From contig CABQMF010000008.1 of the NCBI GenBank assembly GCA_902465265.1, forward strand, positions 4,286-68,285: a stretch of 64,000 nt of DNA, written 5' to 3'. Below, piece by piece: positions 23,891 to 32,962 of the stretch. The position numbers and the translations under genes are program-made. The stretch is from an uncultured Collinsella sp. GTDB lineage: Bacteria > Actinomycetota > Coriobacteriia > Coriobacteriales > Coriobacteriaceae. Positions within the stretch are counted from its first letter, which is position 1; every line of letters begins with the position of its first letter. A model generated the notes under the pieces. The model saw nothing but the letters and a program-made list of their open reading frames with translations, did not search any database and was not told where the DNA came from.

Positions 23891-24334
23891 GTGATTTCGA
23901 AATCGACTCACTACGCCAAGCAGGGCGAGGTCCAGCGCAACTGGGTTCTCGTCGACGCCGATGGTGCTGTCCTGGGCCGTCTTGCCACCCAGATCGCAAT
24001 GATCCTGCGCGGTAAGAACAAGCCCCAGTTCACGCCCAACAGCGACTGCGGCGACTTCGTTGTCGTCATCAACGCCGATAAGGTCCAGCTTACCGGTAAC
24101 AAGGCCGACACGAAGACCTATTATCGCCACAGCGGCTACAACGGCGGCCTCAAGGCTGAGAGCTTCCGCCAGGCTATGGAGAAGCACCCGGAGAAGGTCA
24201 TCGAGCGCGCCGTTCGCGGTATGCTGCCCAAGACCACCCTCGGCCGTGCCCAGATGACCAAGCTTAAGGTCTACGCTGGTGCCGAGCATCCGCACGCTGC
24301 CCAGAACCCCACGAAGATTGAGCTGGAGGCTTAA
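23891..24334 (+). CDS. rplM: 50S ribosomal protein L13
   Basis: A 147-aa protein beginning at GTG 23891 (RBS AGGAG 9 bp upstream). It shows the L13 hallmarks WVLVDADGAVLGRLA, GDFVVVINA and RGMLPKTTLGR. It is an early-assembly protein of the large subunit. rpsI follows 2 bp after the stop, the standard L13-S9 operon. Confidence 0.97.
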   Translation: MISKSTHYAKQGEVQRNWVLVDADGAVLGRLATQIAMILRGKNKPQFTPNSDCGDFVVVINADKVQLTGNKADTKTYYRHSGYNGGLKAESFRQAMEKHPEKVIERAVRGMLPKTTLGRAQMTKLKVYAGAEHPHAAQNPTKIELEA

Positions 24335-24336
24335 AG

Positions 24337-24732
<396 letters not shown>

Positions 24733-24762
24733 GGTTTTATCTCCTTACGAGATACAATGTAC

Positions 24763-24806
24763 AAGCGGGGCCTGCCGATTGCTCGGCGGGTCCCGCTTTT
24801 CTTTTT
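24763..24806 (+). terminator. Terminator of rplM-rpsI
   Basis: Stem AAGCGGG..CTGCCG / CGGCGG..CCCGCTT followed by TTTTCTTTTT. Confidence 0.88.
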
Positions 24807-24855
24807 CGACTAGGGTGGGCGACTGCGTTTTGCCCACTTGGGAAGGAGCGATCCT

Positions 24856-26193
24856 ATGCCCCAGAACATCTTCGGTACCGACGGCGTCCGTGGCGTCGCC
24901 AACGCCGACCTCTCGTGTGACCTCGCGTTTCGCCTGGGTCGTGCGGCGACCAAGTTCCTTGGTCCGGACATCTGCATCGGTCGCGATACGCGTCTTTCGG
25001 GCACCATGCTCGAGAGCGCGCTGACCGCCGGTATCATGGCCGAGGGTGGCCGTCCGCACTGCTGCGGCGTTATCCCTACGCCGGCCGTGGCGCTGCTTAC
25101 CGTCCAAAACGAGCTCGACGGCGGCATCGTCATCTCCGCTTCGCACAATCCGCCGGAGTTCAACGGCATCAAGTTCTTTAGCCGCAAGGGCATGAAGCTT
25201 CCCGATGCTGTCGAGGAAGAGATCAGCGCCTGGGTCATGTCCGAGGAGGCCATGGCTGCCGATACGCTGCCGACCGGCGCCGGTGTGGGTCACATCATCA
25301 AGATGAAGGACGCCCGCAAGGCCTATGTCGATCATGCCATCAGCACGCTCGACGGCCTTAAGCTCGACGGCCTGGTTGTTGCCGTCGACTGCGGTCACGG
25401 TGCTTCCTGCCAGACCACGCCTGCCGCGCTGCAGCGCCTGGGCGCCACGGTGCATGCCATCAACACCGATTACTGCGGCACTGACATTAACGTCGAGTGT
25501 GGCTCCACGCACCTTGAGCCCCTGCGCGAGCTCGTGCTGCGCACCCACGCCGATATCGGCCTTGCCCACGACGGCGACGCCGATCGTGTGCTGTTCGTGG
25601 ACAGCGAGGGCAACGAGATTGATGGCGACTACATCCTGGCTATCTGCGGCTCCGACCTTGCTGCTCGCGGCAAGCTCGCCAACTCCGAGATCGTCTCGAC
25701 CGTCATGTGCAACCTGGGCTTCTCCATCGCAATGAAGGAGCAGGGCTTTGAGATGGTCCAGACCGCCGTGGGCGACCGCTATGTTCTTGAGCGCATGCTC
25801 GAGGACGGTGCCGTTATCGGTGGCGAGCAGTCCGGCCACATCATCTTCCTGGAGCACAACACCACCGGCGACGGTCTGGTGACGGCTCTGCAGCTGCTGG
25901 CCGTGCTCAAGCGCACCGGCCGCACCCTTACCGACCTTGCCGGCATCATGAAGAAGTACCCGCAGGTGCTCGTCAACGTGCATTCGGACAACAAGGCCGG
26001 CCTGGACGATTGCCGGCCCATTTGGGACGCCGTCGCTGCCGCCGAGAAGGAGCTCAACGGTCGCGGCCGCATCTTGGTGCGCCCGAGCGGTACCGAGCCG
26101 CTAGTTCGCGTTATGGCCGAGGCGGAGACGCATGAGCTGACCCAGCGCGTTGTTGACGATATCGTCGAGGTTGTCAAGCGCGAACTTCCCTAA
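24856..26193 (+). CDS. glmM: Phosphoglucosamine mutase
   Basis: A 445-aa enzyme; ATG 24856 with GGAAGGAGCG upstream. It begins with the GlmM signature FGTDGVRGVAN, has the phosphoserine loop ISASHNPPEFNGIK, the Mg loop DGDADR and the sugar loop GGEQSGHII. The C-terminal phosphate loop is RPSGTEP. It converts glucosamine-6-P to glucosamine-1-P for UDP-GlcNAc and so links to nagB further on, which drains the same pool. Confidence 0.96.
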   Translation: MPQNIFGTDGVRGVANADLSCDLAFRLGRAATKFLGPDICIGRDTRLSGTMLESALTAGIMAEGGRPHCCGVIPTPAVALLTVQNELDGGIVISASHNPPEFNGIKFFSRKGMKLPDAVEEEISAWVMSEEAMAADTLPTGAGVGHIIKMKDARKAYVDHAISTLDGLKLDGLVVAVDCGHGASCQTTPAALQRLGATVHAINTDYCGTDINVECGSTHLEPLRELVLRTHADIGLAHDGDADRVLFVDSEGNEIDGDYILAICGSDLAARGKLANSEIVSTVMCNLGFSIAMKEQGFEMVQTAVGDRYVLERMLEDGAVIGGEQSGHIIFLEHNTTGDGLVTALQLLAVLKRTGRTLTDLAGIMKKYPQVLVNVHSDNKAGLDDCRPIWDAVAAAEKELNGRGRILVRPSGTEPLVRVMAEAETHELTQRVVDDIVEVVKRELP

Positions 26194-26264
26194 TGGCCAA
26201 ATACGGGTGCCAAGTGGTAGACTGTTAAGGTTATTTTGATTGATTGGTATGTCCGAGGGGGAGC

Positions 26265-26762
26265 ATGTTCACTAAAGTCCTAAGGTCTTTTGGTATGCGT
26301 GGTCGAGTCCTTACGCTGGATGCTCCCATCTCGGGCGACGTCATTCCGCTCTCCGAGGTAAACGATCAGACGTTTGCCACCGGCCTTTTGGGCCAGGGCG
26401 TGGCGATTCAGCCCACCGGCACGCGCGTGATTGCGCCGGCAGACGCCAAGGTCGAGGCCATTTTTCCCACGGGACACGCCGTTGCGCTCAACACGGTCGA
26501 TGGCTTAGACGTGCTCATCCACGTTGGTTTGGACACTGTTCAGCTTGAGGGCAAGCACTTTACCGTACATGCGCAAGTGGGTGACATCGTCCATAAGGGC
26601 GATGTGCTTATTGAGTTCGATCGCGAGGCAATTGCTGCTGAGGGCTACGATGTGACGGTTCCCATCTTGGTGTGCAACTCCGTTGAGTTCTCGAGCATCA
26701 AGGGTTCCGTCGGCGAGCATGTCGAGGAGATGGACCAACTCATCGTCGCTCGCGAGCGCTAG
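26265..26762 (+). CDS. PTS glucose-type EIIA protein
   Basis: A 165-aa stand-alone EIIA(Glc) domain. ATG 26265 follows GAGGGGGAG; a TTG 21 bp upstream is possible but not needed. The two active histidines are in FPTGHAVAL and DVLIHVGLDTV, the latter being phosphorylated by HPr; the end reads PILVCNS. Free EIIA can serve IICB permeases lacking this domain, and the permease at 54940 is one such in this window. It may also have regulatory roles; I infer only phosphotransfer. Confidence 0.9.
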   Translation: MFTKVLRSFGMRGRVLTLDAPISGDVIPLSEVNDQTFATGLLGQGVAIQPTGTRVIAPADAKVEAIFPTGHAVALNTVDGLDVLIHVGLDTVQLEGKHFTVHAQVGDIVHKGDVLIEFDREAIAAEGYDVTVPILVCNSVEFSSIKGSVGEHVEEMDQLIVARER

Positions 26763-26802
26763 TGAGCGCGCTCGGCCTTTAGCCTACAATTCAAACACGT
26801 TT

Positions 26803-26836
26803 ACGGAGGGCGCCCTTGAAAGAGGACGCCCTCCGT
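26803..26836 (+). terminator. Hairpin after the EIIA gene
   Basis: Perfect 10-bp stem ACGGAGGGCG / CGCCCTCCGT. No T-tract follows, so termination is uncertain. Confidence 0.5.
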
Positions 26837-27034
26837 GGCAAGATGGGATTTGTCCGAAGCTAAACAGCTTTGGGTCACCGTGGACGGGCAGGGGCCTCGA
26901 CGCGGCTAGACACGAGACACATACATTACGCGACCTCGCCCTGGTGGCCGCACACGTTGGTTGCGGCCGACGCGGGCCGCGGGCAAGTGCTTGTAAGGAG
27001 AGCCTTGCCTCTCTTGTATGAGAAAGGACGCGTA
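26837..27034 (+). other. Long GC-rich leader upstream of nagB
   Basis: About 200 bp without a credible ORF. It contains a stem GGCCGCA-N9-TGCGGCC (about 26947-26969) and a second pairing near the RBS (AAGGAGAGCC with complementary CCTCTC-rich sequence at 26995-27016). Such a leader could be regulatory for amino sugar use. I cannot match it to a known riboswitch class. Confidence 0.35.
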
Positions 27035-27763
27035 ATGAAGATCATTAAAGCTAAAGACTACGAGGATATGAGCCGCAAGGCCGCCAATATCATCTCGGCC
27101 CAGGTTATCCTCAAGCCCGATTGCGTGCTGGGTCTTGCCACCGGCTCCACCCCGATTGGCGCCTACAAGCAGCTCGCCGCTTGGTACGAGAAGGGTGACG
27201 TCGACTTTGCCGAGGTCAGCACCTACAACCTCGACGAGTATCGTGGCCTTTCGCACGACGATCCCCAGAGCTACCACTACTTTATGCGTGAGAACTTCTT
27301 CGATCACATTAACATCGACCTGAACAACACGCATGTGCCCGATGGCTCTAATCCCGACGCTGCCGCTGCCTGCTCCGAGTACGACAAGATCGTCGCTGCC
27401 GCCGGTTACCCTGATCTGCAGCTGCTCGGCATCGGTAACAACGGTCACATTGGCTTCAACGAGCCCGATGACCACTTCTCTAAGGGTACGCACTGCGTCG
27501 ACCTTACCGAGAGCACTATTCAGGCCAACAGCCGCCTGTTCGACAGCATCGACGACGTGCCCCGTCAGGCCTACACCATGGGTACCCAGACCATCATGTA
27601 TGCTCGCATGATCCTGGTCGTCGCCAACGGCGAGGCCAAGGCACAGGCCGTGCATGACATGTGCTATGGTCCGGTTACCCCCGAGTGCCCTGCCTCGATC
27701 CTGCAACTGCACACCAACTGCGTTGTCGTTGCCGACGAGGCCGCCCTTTCGCTCTGCAAGTAG
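27035..27763 (+). CDS. nagB: Glucosamine-6-phosphate deaminase
   Basis: A 242-aa enzyme; ATG 27035 with AGAAAGGA upstream. The motifs LGLATGSTPIGAYKQL, NLDEYRGL and LLGIGNNGHIGFNEP are diagnostic, with catalytic Asp in NLDEY and His in NNGHIGFN. It converts glucosamine-6-P to fructose-6-P and ammonia. It stands alone between the EIIA gene and the large regulator, with a terminator at 27798. Confidence 0.96.
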   Translation: MKIIKAKDYEDMSRKAANIISAQVILKPDCVLGLATGSTPIGAYKQLAAWYEKGDVDFAEVSTYNLDEYRGLSHDDPQSYHYFMRENFFDHINIDLNNTHVPDGSNPDAAAACSEYDKIVAAAGYPDLQLLGIGNNGHIGFNEPDDHFSKGTHCVDLTESTIQANSRLFDSIDDVPRQAYTMGTQTIMYARMILVVANGEAKAQAVHDMCYGPVTPECPASILQLHTNCVVVADEAALSLCK

Positions 27764-27797
27764 CGAAAGCCTATCACCTCGACATAGCTTTGCCGAA

Positions 27798-27823
27798 GGC
27801 CTCCGCTTTGCGGGGGCCTTTTT
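27798..27823 (+). terminator. nagB terminator
   Basis: Stem GGCCTCCGC / GCGGGGGCC with TTT loop, then TTTTT. Confidence 0.88.
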
Positions 27824-28133
27824 GCTGAGCGTGCGCCGTGTGCTTGACGAAAATCTGGCCGCGAACTGGACGGGTGCGTCTGGTGCAGCATGATTCATTC
27901 CATAACAGATACTATGCATAAATGCTATGAAAAGGTCGCAGACGGTAGCTGGCGTTAGGTGAGTTGCGCAACACAATTGAACAGCGCTCATTTGAGGTAC
28001 ACTGCCAAAGGATGGGACAAGCTGGCAAGCGCATTGACCTGCACAAAGACTGATTGGTTGGGGGATAAGTTTCAATCGGACCACGCTGAACAAAAACTTG
28101 CCATTTGCGTACCAACAAACATCCTAAACCGTA

Positions 28134-28159
28134 GTATCGCTCTATTCATCTAGCGATAC
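28134..28159. promoter_or_regulatory. Inverted repeat upstream of the SARP-type regulator
   Basis: GTATCGCT-N10-AGCGATAC, 49 bp before the ATG at 28208. A candidate operator. The rest of 27824-28207 shows no other feature I can support. Confidence 0.45.
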
Positions 28160-28207
28160 ATAAGGTCTAGCGTTACGGTGTCCATGTGGTCGAGTTGAGG
28201 AGCGGGC

Positions 28208-31207
28208 ATGGTTAACGATTTGGGCAATACGGACGACCTCGAGCTTATGCCGCTGGGCAGTAGTTATACGGTGCGGCGCGATCGCTTGATGAACGAACTT
28301 ATCGCCAAGGGCCGAAAGGCCGGCATCGTAGTCCTCTACGCGCCTGATGGCTTTGGGAAAACCTCGGTGCTGCTGCAGTATGCCCAAGAGGTTAAAAACG
28401 ATCCGACGCGAGGTCCCGTGCGGATCATTGAGGCAGACCGCGCCATTGGGCGCGAGGTGTTTATGCAGCTCGAGGTCGTTACCGAAGAGCTTAAGGACAA
28501 GCCGCACTCCCTGATCGCAATCGATAACGTGCCTAACCTCAGCCAGAGCGAGACCGAGGAGCTGATCGACCGAATCCGAAGCCTGCGTGCTATGGGGGTT
28601 GGGGTCTTTATGAGCTGCCGTCCTTCGAATCGCCAGCTGATTCATGGACTGGGCGATTCGATTAAAGTCAACGCGCAGATGCTCAAGGTGCATGCCTATG
28701 AGTATTCGGCGTGGGCATCGGCGTTTTCGATCAGCACATCGCTCGACTTCTATCAACTTACGCAGGGCGTGCCCGAGCTCGTCTCGGCTATGCAGTCGGG
28801 GCTATACGGACAGGGAGACGTTGCCCAGATGCTCGAAAACGAGATCGTCAATATCTACGGTGCGGCACTTGTTGATCTGGCGTCGCTCGAGAACAACGCC
28901 CTGTTTAGCGTGGCATGCTTGATGGTCTTAATGGGCGAGGGCGATATTTCGGAACTCGAGGCTTGCGGTGTTAGGCTTTCGGCAATTGATCAGTCCTATC
29001 TTGTCCGCGATTATCCCATTTTTGGCGTTGATCCGGCAGACCGGAGCTTTACCTGCTTGGGTACCGAGGACAACGCACGCCTGCGATTGCGCAAGCTGGT
29101 TGCCGAAATTCGCCCCGAACTTGTTGTGCGGGCAGCACGTATTTTGATTAAAGCGGGGCGCTGCGATACCGCGATGGACCTCGCCGACGCGTTTTTGGAC
29201 CGCAGTGCGGTGTTGGAGCTTGCCGGGCAGTATGGGGTCGATCTGGCCCTGACGGGACATGGAGGGGATGTCTGCCGCGCGGCGTTGGGAAAGACCGGGG
29301 CAGATGGCCGGACGTCGGAGCCGACGCTTGACGAGGCGCTCGGCATCTATCTGGCGGCGGTGAGCGTCTCCAATACAAAGCTCGCGCGGTATATGGCCTC
29401 AATTATCGAGCGTGCGGGCGAGCAAGCGATTTGCGAGCTCGATCCCGTGTCGTGGAAGGTGGCGCACGCGTTTACGGCCGCCTGTTATGGAGATGGTGGT
29501 CTGGGACTTCCGGCAAACCATACAGCGCTGGAAAGCGAGGCGTCTTGCGCCGCACTCGACATGCTGTCCGCGCATGTCGAGATAAAGCATGGGCTGACCG
29601 AGCGGGCGAAGGGTGGTGAGATCCTCGCGGGGCTCAAAACGGATAAGGCCTACGATTGTGAGCTCGATATCGCGGGGACGTTTGTGCGGGCGGACCGCAT
29701 GTTGACGGAGCTATTTGATGGGTCGTATGCAGGGACTGACGAGCGCGATGACGAGATGGTCCTGACGCTCGAGGCGCTCGAAGCGCGTGGAATCCGAGCA
29801 CTCGCCATCTGGGTGCGCATGGTATTATCGGCGCGGCGTCTGCTTGCCGGCATGCCGGTGACCGACGAGCAGGCATTCAATGAGCTCGACCGTTTTGCCG
29901 TGCGCGTGCGTGACAATCAAGTCCAGTTGTTTGGCTTGATACTGGAAGGCTGGCAGTCGCTGGCTGAGGGGCGTCCGGTCAATGCCAAATTCCGTGCGGT
30001 GCAGGTGCTCAGACTTGCCGAGGAATCGATTGGATACATACGCGACAACGCACTGCTGCTAGAGCGCGCGGCGTACTTGCGCAATACATCGATGGTATCG
30101 GTGCGCGAAGAGGCAGAGCTGCTCGATTTGAGCCGAACGCAGGTCGGTGGTGCCGAGGCATGGATGGTGGCGCTGCATTTGGCCTCCGCGGGCCGCGATA
30201 GCGACCTTGCAGCCTGGATGTCCATGAATCGCCCAGGGATTTTGGATCCGTCGTATCGGCTGTTTGCGCGTCTTGCAATGCATTGTCTGGGTGAGCCGGC
30301 TGCTAGAATTCGAAAGAAGCTCCCGGTGCGCGAGCTGTCGCGGTATTCGCTGCGTGACGACTTTGAGGGCGAAGGCGAGCGTCTGTTCCAGGCTGGCGAT
30401 GCCGAGGGTGTCGATGTGATTGGCCATATCGAGATCCGCATGTTTGGGGCGTTTCGCGCCGAGCGCGATGGGTTTCCCATCACGGATAAGATGTGGCGCC
30501 GCAAGAAAGCGGCGACGCTTGCCGAGCGGCTTGCGCTGGGCATGGATGCACTGGTCGACCGCGAGACGCTGGCTATGGAGCTATGGCCCCATGCCGAGTT
30601 CAATAGCGCTCGTAACAATCTGTACTCGACGATATCGCGCCTGCGTTCGGCCTTGGGGCCGACACCGGACGGCAAGTCGTGCGTGCTGATCCAAAACGAG
30701 TGCATTGGGCTTAACGGCGATTACGTCAAGACCGACGTGCGGTTGTTTGATCAGATAAGCCGCGAAGTTTTGGGAAATCGCACGGGTGCGCGCGGACCCC
30801 ATCTGATCGAGCTGTGCCTTAAGATCGAGCAGCTCTACGCCGGCCCGTTGTATGTTCCCAATGGCTGTAATCCCACCTACTTTTTGCGTATGCGGCGCAT
30901 TATGGAATCGAAGTATATCGACTGCATGATTCAGGGTGCGAATGCCGCCCTAGAAGAAAACGACCTGCAGTCGGCGGTATGGCTGGTGGAGTCGGGGTTG
31001 CGGCAAGAGACGGCGCGCGAGGACATGGTGCGTTGCGCTATGCGCGTCTACGGTGCGGCGGGGCGACGACGCGATATCGTCGAGCTGTACAGTGGGCATA
31101 TGCATCACCTAAGGGAGCAGGTCAATGGCGTGCCCGAGCCCGAGACGCGGCGTCTGTACGAGCGCTTGGTGGAGGGCAGGCTTAACCGCGTGCTCGTCGA
31201 GCGATAA
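28208..31207 (+). CDS. Large ATPase-type transcriptional regulator with C-terminal SARP/BTAD domains
   Basis: A 999-aa protein; ATG 28208 with GAGGAGCGGG upstream. The N-terminal NTPase has Walker A APDGFGKTS (45-53) and a Walker B-like LIAIDNVPN (102-110). A helical, TPR-like middle spans about 300-700. The C-terminus has an OmpR/SARP winged helix (about 738-830: IEIRMFGAFRAERDG, RKKAATLAERLAL, ARNNLYSTISRLRSALG) and a BTAD-like helical domain (840-995). The order resembles MalT/LuxR-family STAND regulators but with a SARP output at the C-end. The targets are unknown and neighbours give no clear hint. It looks monocistronic. Confidence 0.85.
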   Translation: MVNDLGNTDDLELMPLGSSYTVRRDRLMNELIAKGRKAGIVVLYAPDGFGKTSVLLQYAQEVKNDPTRGPVRIIEADRAIGREVFMQLEVVTEELKDKPHSLIAIDNVPNLSQSETEELIDRIRSLRAMGVGVFMSCRPSNRQLIHGLGDSIKVNAQMLKVHAYEYSAWASAFSISTSLDFYQLTQGVPELVSAMQSGLYGQGDVAQMLENEIVNIYGAALVDLASLENNALFSVACLMVLMGEGDISELEACGVRLSAIDQSYLVRDYPIFGVDPADRSFTCLGTEDNARLRLRKLVAEIRPELVVRAARILIKAGRCDTAMDLADAFLDRSAVLELAGQYGVDLALTGHGGDVCRAALGKTGADGRTSEPTLDEALGIYLAAVSVSNTKLARYMASIIERAGEQAICELDPVSWKVAHAFTAACYGDGGLGLPANHTALESEASCAALDMLSAHVEIKHGLTERAKGGEILAGLKTDKAYDCELDIAGTFVRADRMLTELFDGSYAGTDERDDEMVLTLEALEARGIRALAIWVRMVLSARRLLAGMPVTDEQAFNELDRFAVRVRDNQVQLFGLILEGWQSLAEGRPVNAKFRAVQVLRLAEESIGYIRDNALLLERAAYLRNTSMVSVREEAELLDLSRTQVGGAEAWMVALHLASAGRDSDLAAWMSMNRPGILDPSYRLFARLAMHCLGEPAARIRKKLPVRELSRYSLRDDFEGEGERLFQAGDAEGVDVIGHIEIRMFGAFRAERDGFPITDKMWRRKKAATLAERLALGMDALVDRETLAMELWPHAEFNSARNNLYSTISRLRSALGPTPDGKSCVLIQNECIGLNGDYVKTDVRLFDQISREVLGNRTGARGPHLIELCLKIEQLYAGPLYVPNGCNPTYFLRMRRIMESKYIDCMIQGANAALEENDLQSAVWLVESGLRQETAREDMVRCAMRVYGAAGRRRDIVELYSGHMHHLREQVNGVPEPETRRLYERLVEGRLNRVLVER

Positions 31208-31236
31208 AAAAGAGCGTCCGAATTGCTCGGACGCTC
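31206..31236 (-). terminator. Terminator of yhbY (minus strand)
   Basis: Stem GAGCGTCCG / CGGACGCTC with a T-tract on the minus strand (AAAAAAG at 31206-31212 on plus), between the two convergent genes. Confidence 0.85.
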
Positions 31237-31275
31237 GCAAGCTTGATGTATGTTGGCTCGCCGGATCGTTGGCTC

Positions 31276-31575
31276 TTAGACGAGCTTAATCTTCTCGATG
31301 TCCTTGCGCGAGGACTCGCGATACAGCGAGAACTTGCGGCCGATAACCTGGACGACCTCGGCATGGCAGCGATCGGCGAGCTCTTCGGCGGCCTCGCGGG
31401 CGGAAAGGCTGGAACCATCGAGTACGGAGCACTTAACGAGCTCGTGCTTCTCCAGGTAGGCGACCGTCTGCTCGACGGTGCCCTCGTTGATGTCGGACTT
31501 GCCGATGATGATGGCGGGGTTGAGGTGATGGGCCATGCTGCGAAGCTGCTTGACCTGGGCTCCTGTCAGTGCCAT
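31276..31575 (-). CDS. yhbY: YhbY-family RNA-binding protein (CRM domain)
   Basis: A 99-aa single CRM-domain protein. It has MALTGAQVKQLRSMAHHLNP at the N-terminus, then the GKSDINEGTV loop and VVQVIGRKFSLYR at the end, all typical of YhbY, which associates with pre-50S ribosomal particles. The minus-strand ATG at 31575 has a GAAAGCGAG RBS. It appears monocistronic. Confidence 0.93.
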   Translation of the reverse strand: MALTGAQVKQLRSMAHHLNPAIIIGKSDINEGTVEQTVAYLEKHELVKCSVLDGSSLSAREAAEELADRCHAEVVQVIGRKFSLYRESSRKDIEKIKLV

Positions 31576-31757
31576 GGGTTCTCGCTTTCTATGTTATGGG
31601 GCGCCCCGCGATGGGGCCTTAATCTACGTGAGCTGTCCCACGATAGCGCAGGAACGGCACGGTGTGGAGTACGTTTGCCCAGTTCGCAAAGAATGCGGAT
31701 GCCAAACTGGTGGACGGCGCGGGCTGTAAGTGGGTAAGCGGCGCGGGTGCAATTGGG

Positions 31758-32645
31758 CTACAGGCGGTTCGCAGAAACTGGCGCCCAGGCAATAAAGGCC
31801 CAGCGGACCTTACGGATATGGTCGAGCATATAGCGCCCCTGCGGCACGCCCTTGGAACCTGGCTCGCCGGCATGGGGATTCTCGATCATGTGCTGGGCGA
31901 TGTAGTCGCGCAGACGGTCGATTTTATCCTCGTTGCCATGTTCGAGCATACGGGAGAAGTCCGTCACGCCTGCCTCGAGGCTATCGAAGGTATCGCGACG
32001 AGGCGATTCAAAGTACGTAACCTGCGGCAGGGCACCCATCTGAACGAGAATGTTAAAGGCATACACAAAGCCATTACTGCAGGTAACCGAGGCGCCGATG
32101 GCGTTCATCACGTGCAGGTCATAGCGCGGGCTGGAGTTGGCGACCATCGTGACAGCACAACGCCGGCGAGCTGTGGAGTCGAGCTTGGCAAGTGCGCCTT
32201 TTAGGTTGGTCGTGGTGACAGAGCGACTGGCAAAGGCGACATCTACCGCCTTCGCAACCGGCCCAACTAGATCCCAATCATCATCCCAAGCAAGCTCAAG
32301 TGGTGTAATGAGCTCCTCGAGTCCGTAATACTCGATACCAGCATCGAGGGTGCCCAGCATGGCGGGGGAGAAGTCAGCAGCAATCACGGGATGTCCCGCT
32401 TGCGCAAGCGGGATAGCAATCGACCCAGCCCCACACCCCATATCGAGCACCGACTCACCAGGCTCAAGCGCCAACAGCTTTATAAAATCCCGAGCATACG
32501 GAGCAGTCTCCATCGGACGAAAATGCCGGGCACGTTTATCCCACTCAAAAGAATCATCAGCCCGCCGCCGAGCAGCTTGCAGGCGCATCCATTCGCCATT
32601 CCAATCCGCAGAAAGAAGCTCAGATTGAATTACACCATCAGCCAC
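31758..32645 (-). CDS. Class I SAM-dependent methyltransferase
   Basis: A 295-aa protein with GTG start at 32645 preceded by AAGGGGGA on the minus strand. Motif I VLDMGCGAGSIAIPLAQ lies near residues 65-81, followed by the acidic end of strand 2 (VIAADFSP). The C-terminal half is unusual for small-molecule methyltransferases and ends in KVRWAFIAW. The substrate is unknown. It is separated from the upstream UPF0210 gene by a terminator at 32665. Confidence 0.82.
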   Translation of the reverse strand: MADGVIQSELLSADWNGEWMRLQAARRRADDSFEWDKRARHFRPMETAPYARDFIKLLALEPGESVLDMGCGAGSIAIPLAQAGHPVIAADFSPAMLGTLDAGIEYYGLEELITPLELAWDDDWDLVGPVAKAVDVAFASRSVTTTNLKGALAKLDSTARRRCAVTMVANSSPRYDLHVMNAIGASVTCSNGFVYAFNILVQMGALPQVTYFESPRRDTFDSLEAGVTDFSRMLEHGNEDKIDRLRDYIAQHMIENPHAGEPGSKGVPQGRYMLDHIRKVRWAFIAWAPVSANRL

Positions 32646-32664
32646 GGGCCATCCCCCTTACAAC

Positions 32665-32696
32665 AAAAAAGCGGCCCCTCCCAAAAGAAGAGCCGC
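32665..32696 (-). terminator. Terminator downstream of the UPF0210 gene (minus strand)
   Basis: Stem GCGGC / GCCGC around a 16-nt loop, T6 on the minus strand. It lies beyond the E2 hairpin element and 20 bp before the methyltransferase start. Confidence 0.7.
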
Positions 32697-32810
32697 AACA
32701 AGCATATATCAGAAAAAGACCCGTTCCAACGCCAAACCGCCGCACCAGCCAAGTGGTGCAGGAGCGAAGCAACTGCAACCGGGATAGAACCCAACTGAGG
32801 TCCCGTTGTG

Positions 32811-32948
32811 CGGGAGCCCCGGGGAGGGCAAATATATAAGGTCGATCGCGAGTTCCGCACGAGCCGGAGAGCACTTAATGTGCTCTCCGTGCGAGTCAGG
32901 ACTGTCCGAGCAGGCGACCTTATATATTTGCCCTCCCCGGGGCTCCCG
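32811..32948 (-). repeat. Long 3'-flank hairpin element E2 with conserved core
   Basis: Perfect 34-bp inverted repeat: arms 32811-32844 and 32915-32948, sharing only the CGGGAGCCCCGG.AGGGC portion with E1 at 17976. Read on the minus strand, the interior has ACAGTCCTG, a 9-bp hairpin GGAGAGCAC/GTGCTCTCC with loop ATTAA, then GTGCGGAACTC, the same order as E1. It begins 15 bp after the minus-strand UPF0210 gene stop. Confidence 0.85.
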
Positions 32949-32962
32949 CCCGAACCCTTCAG

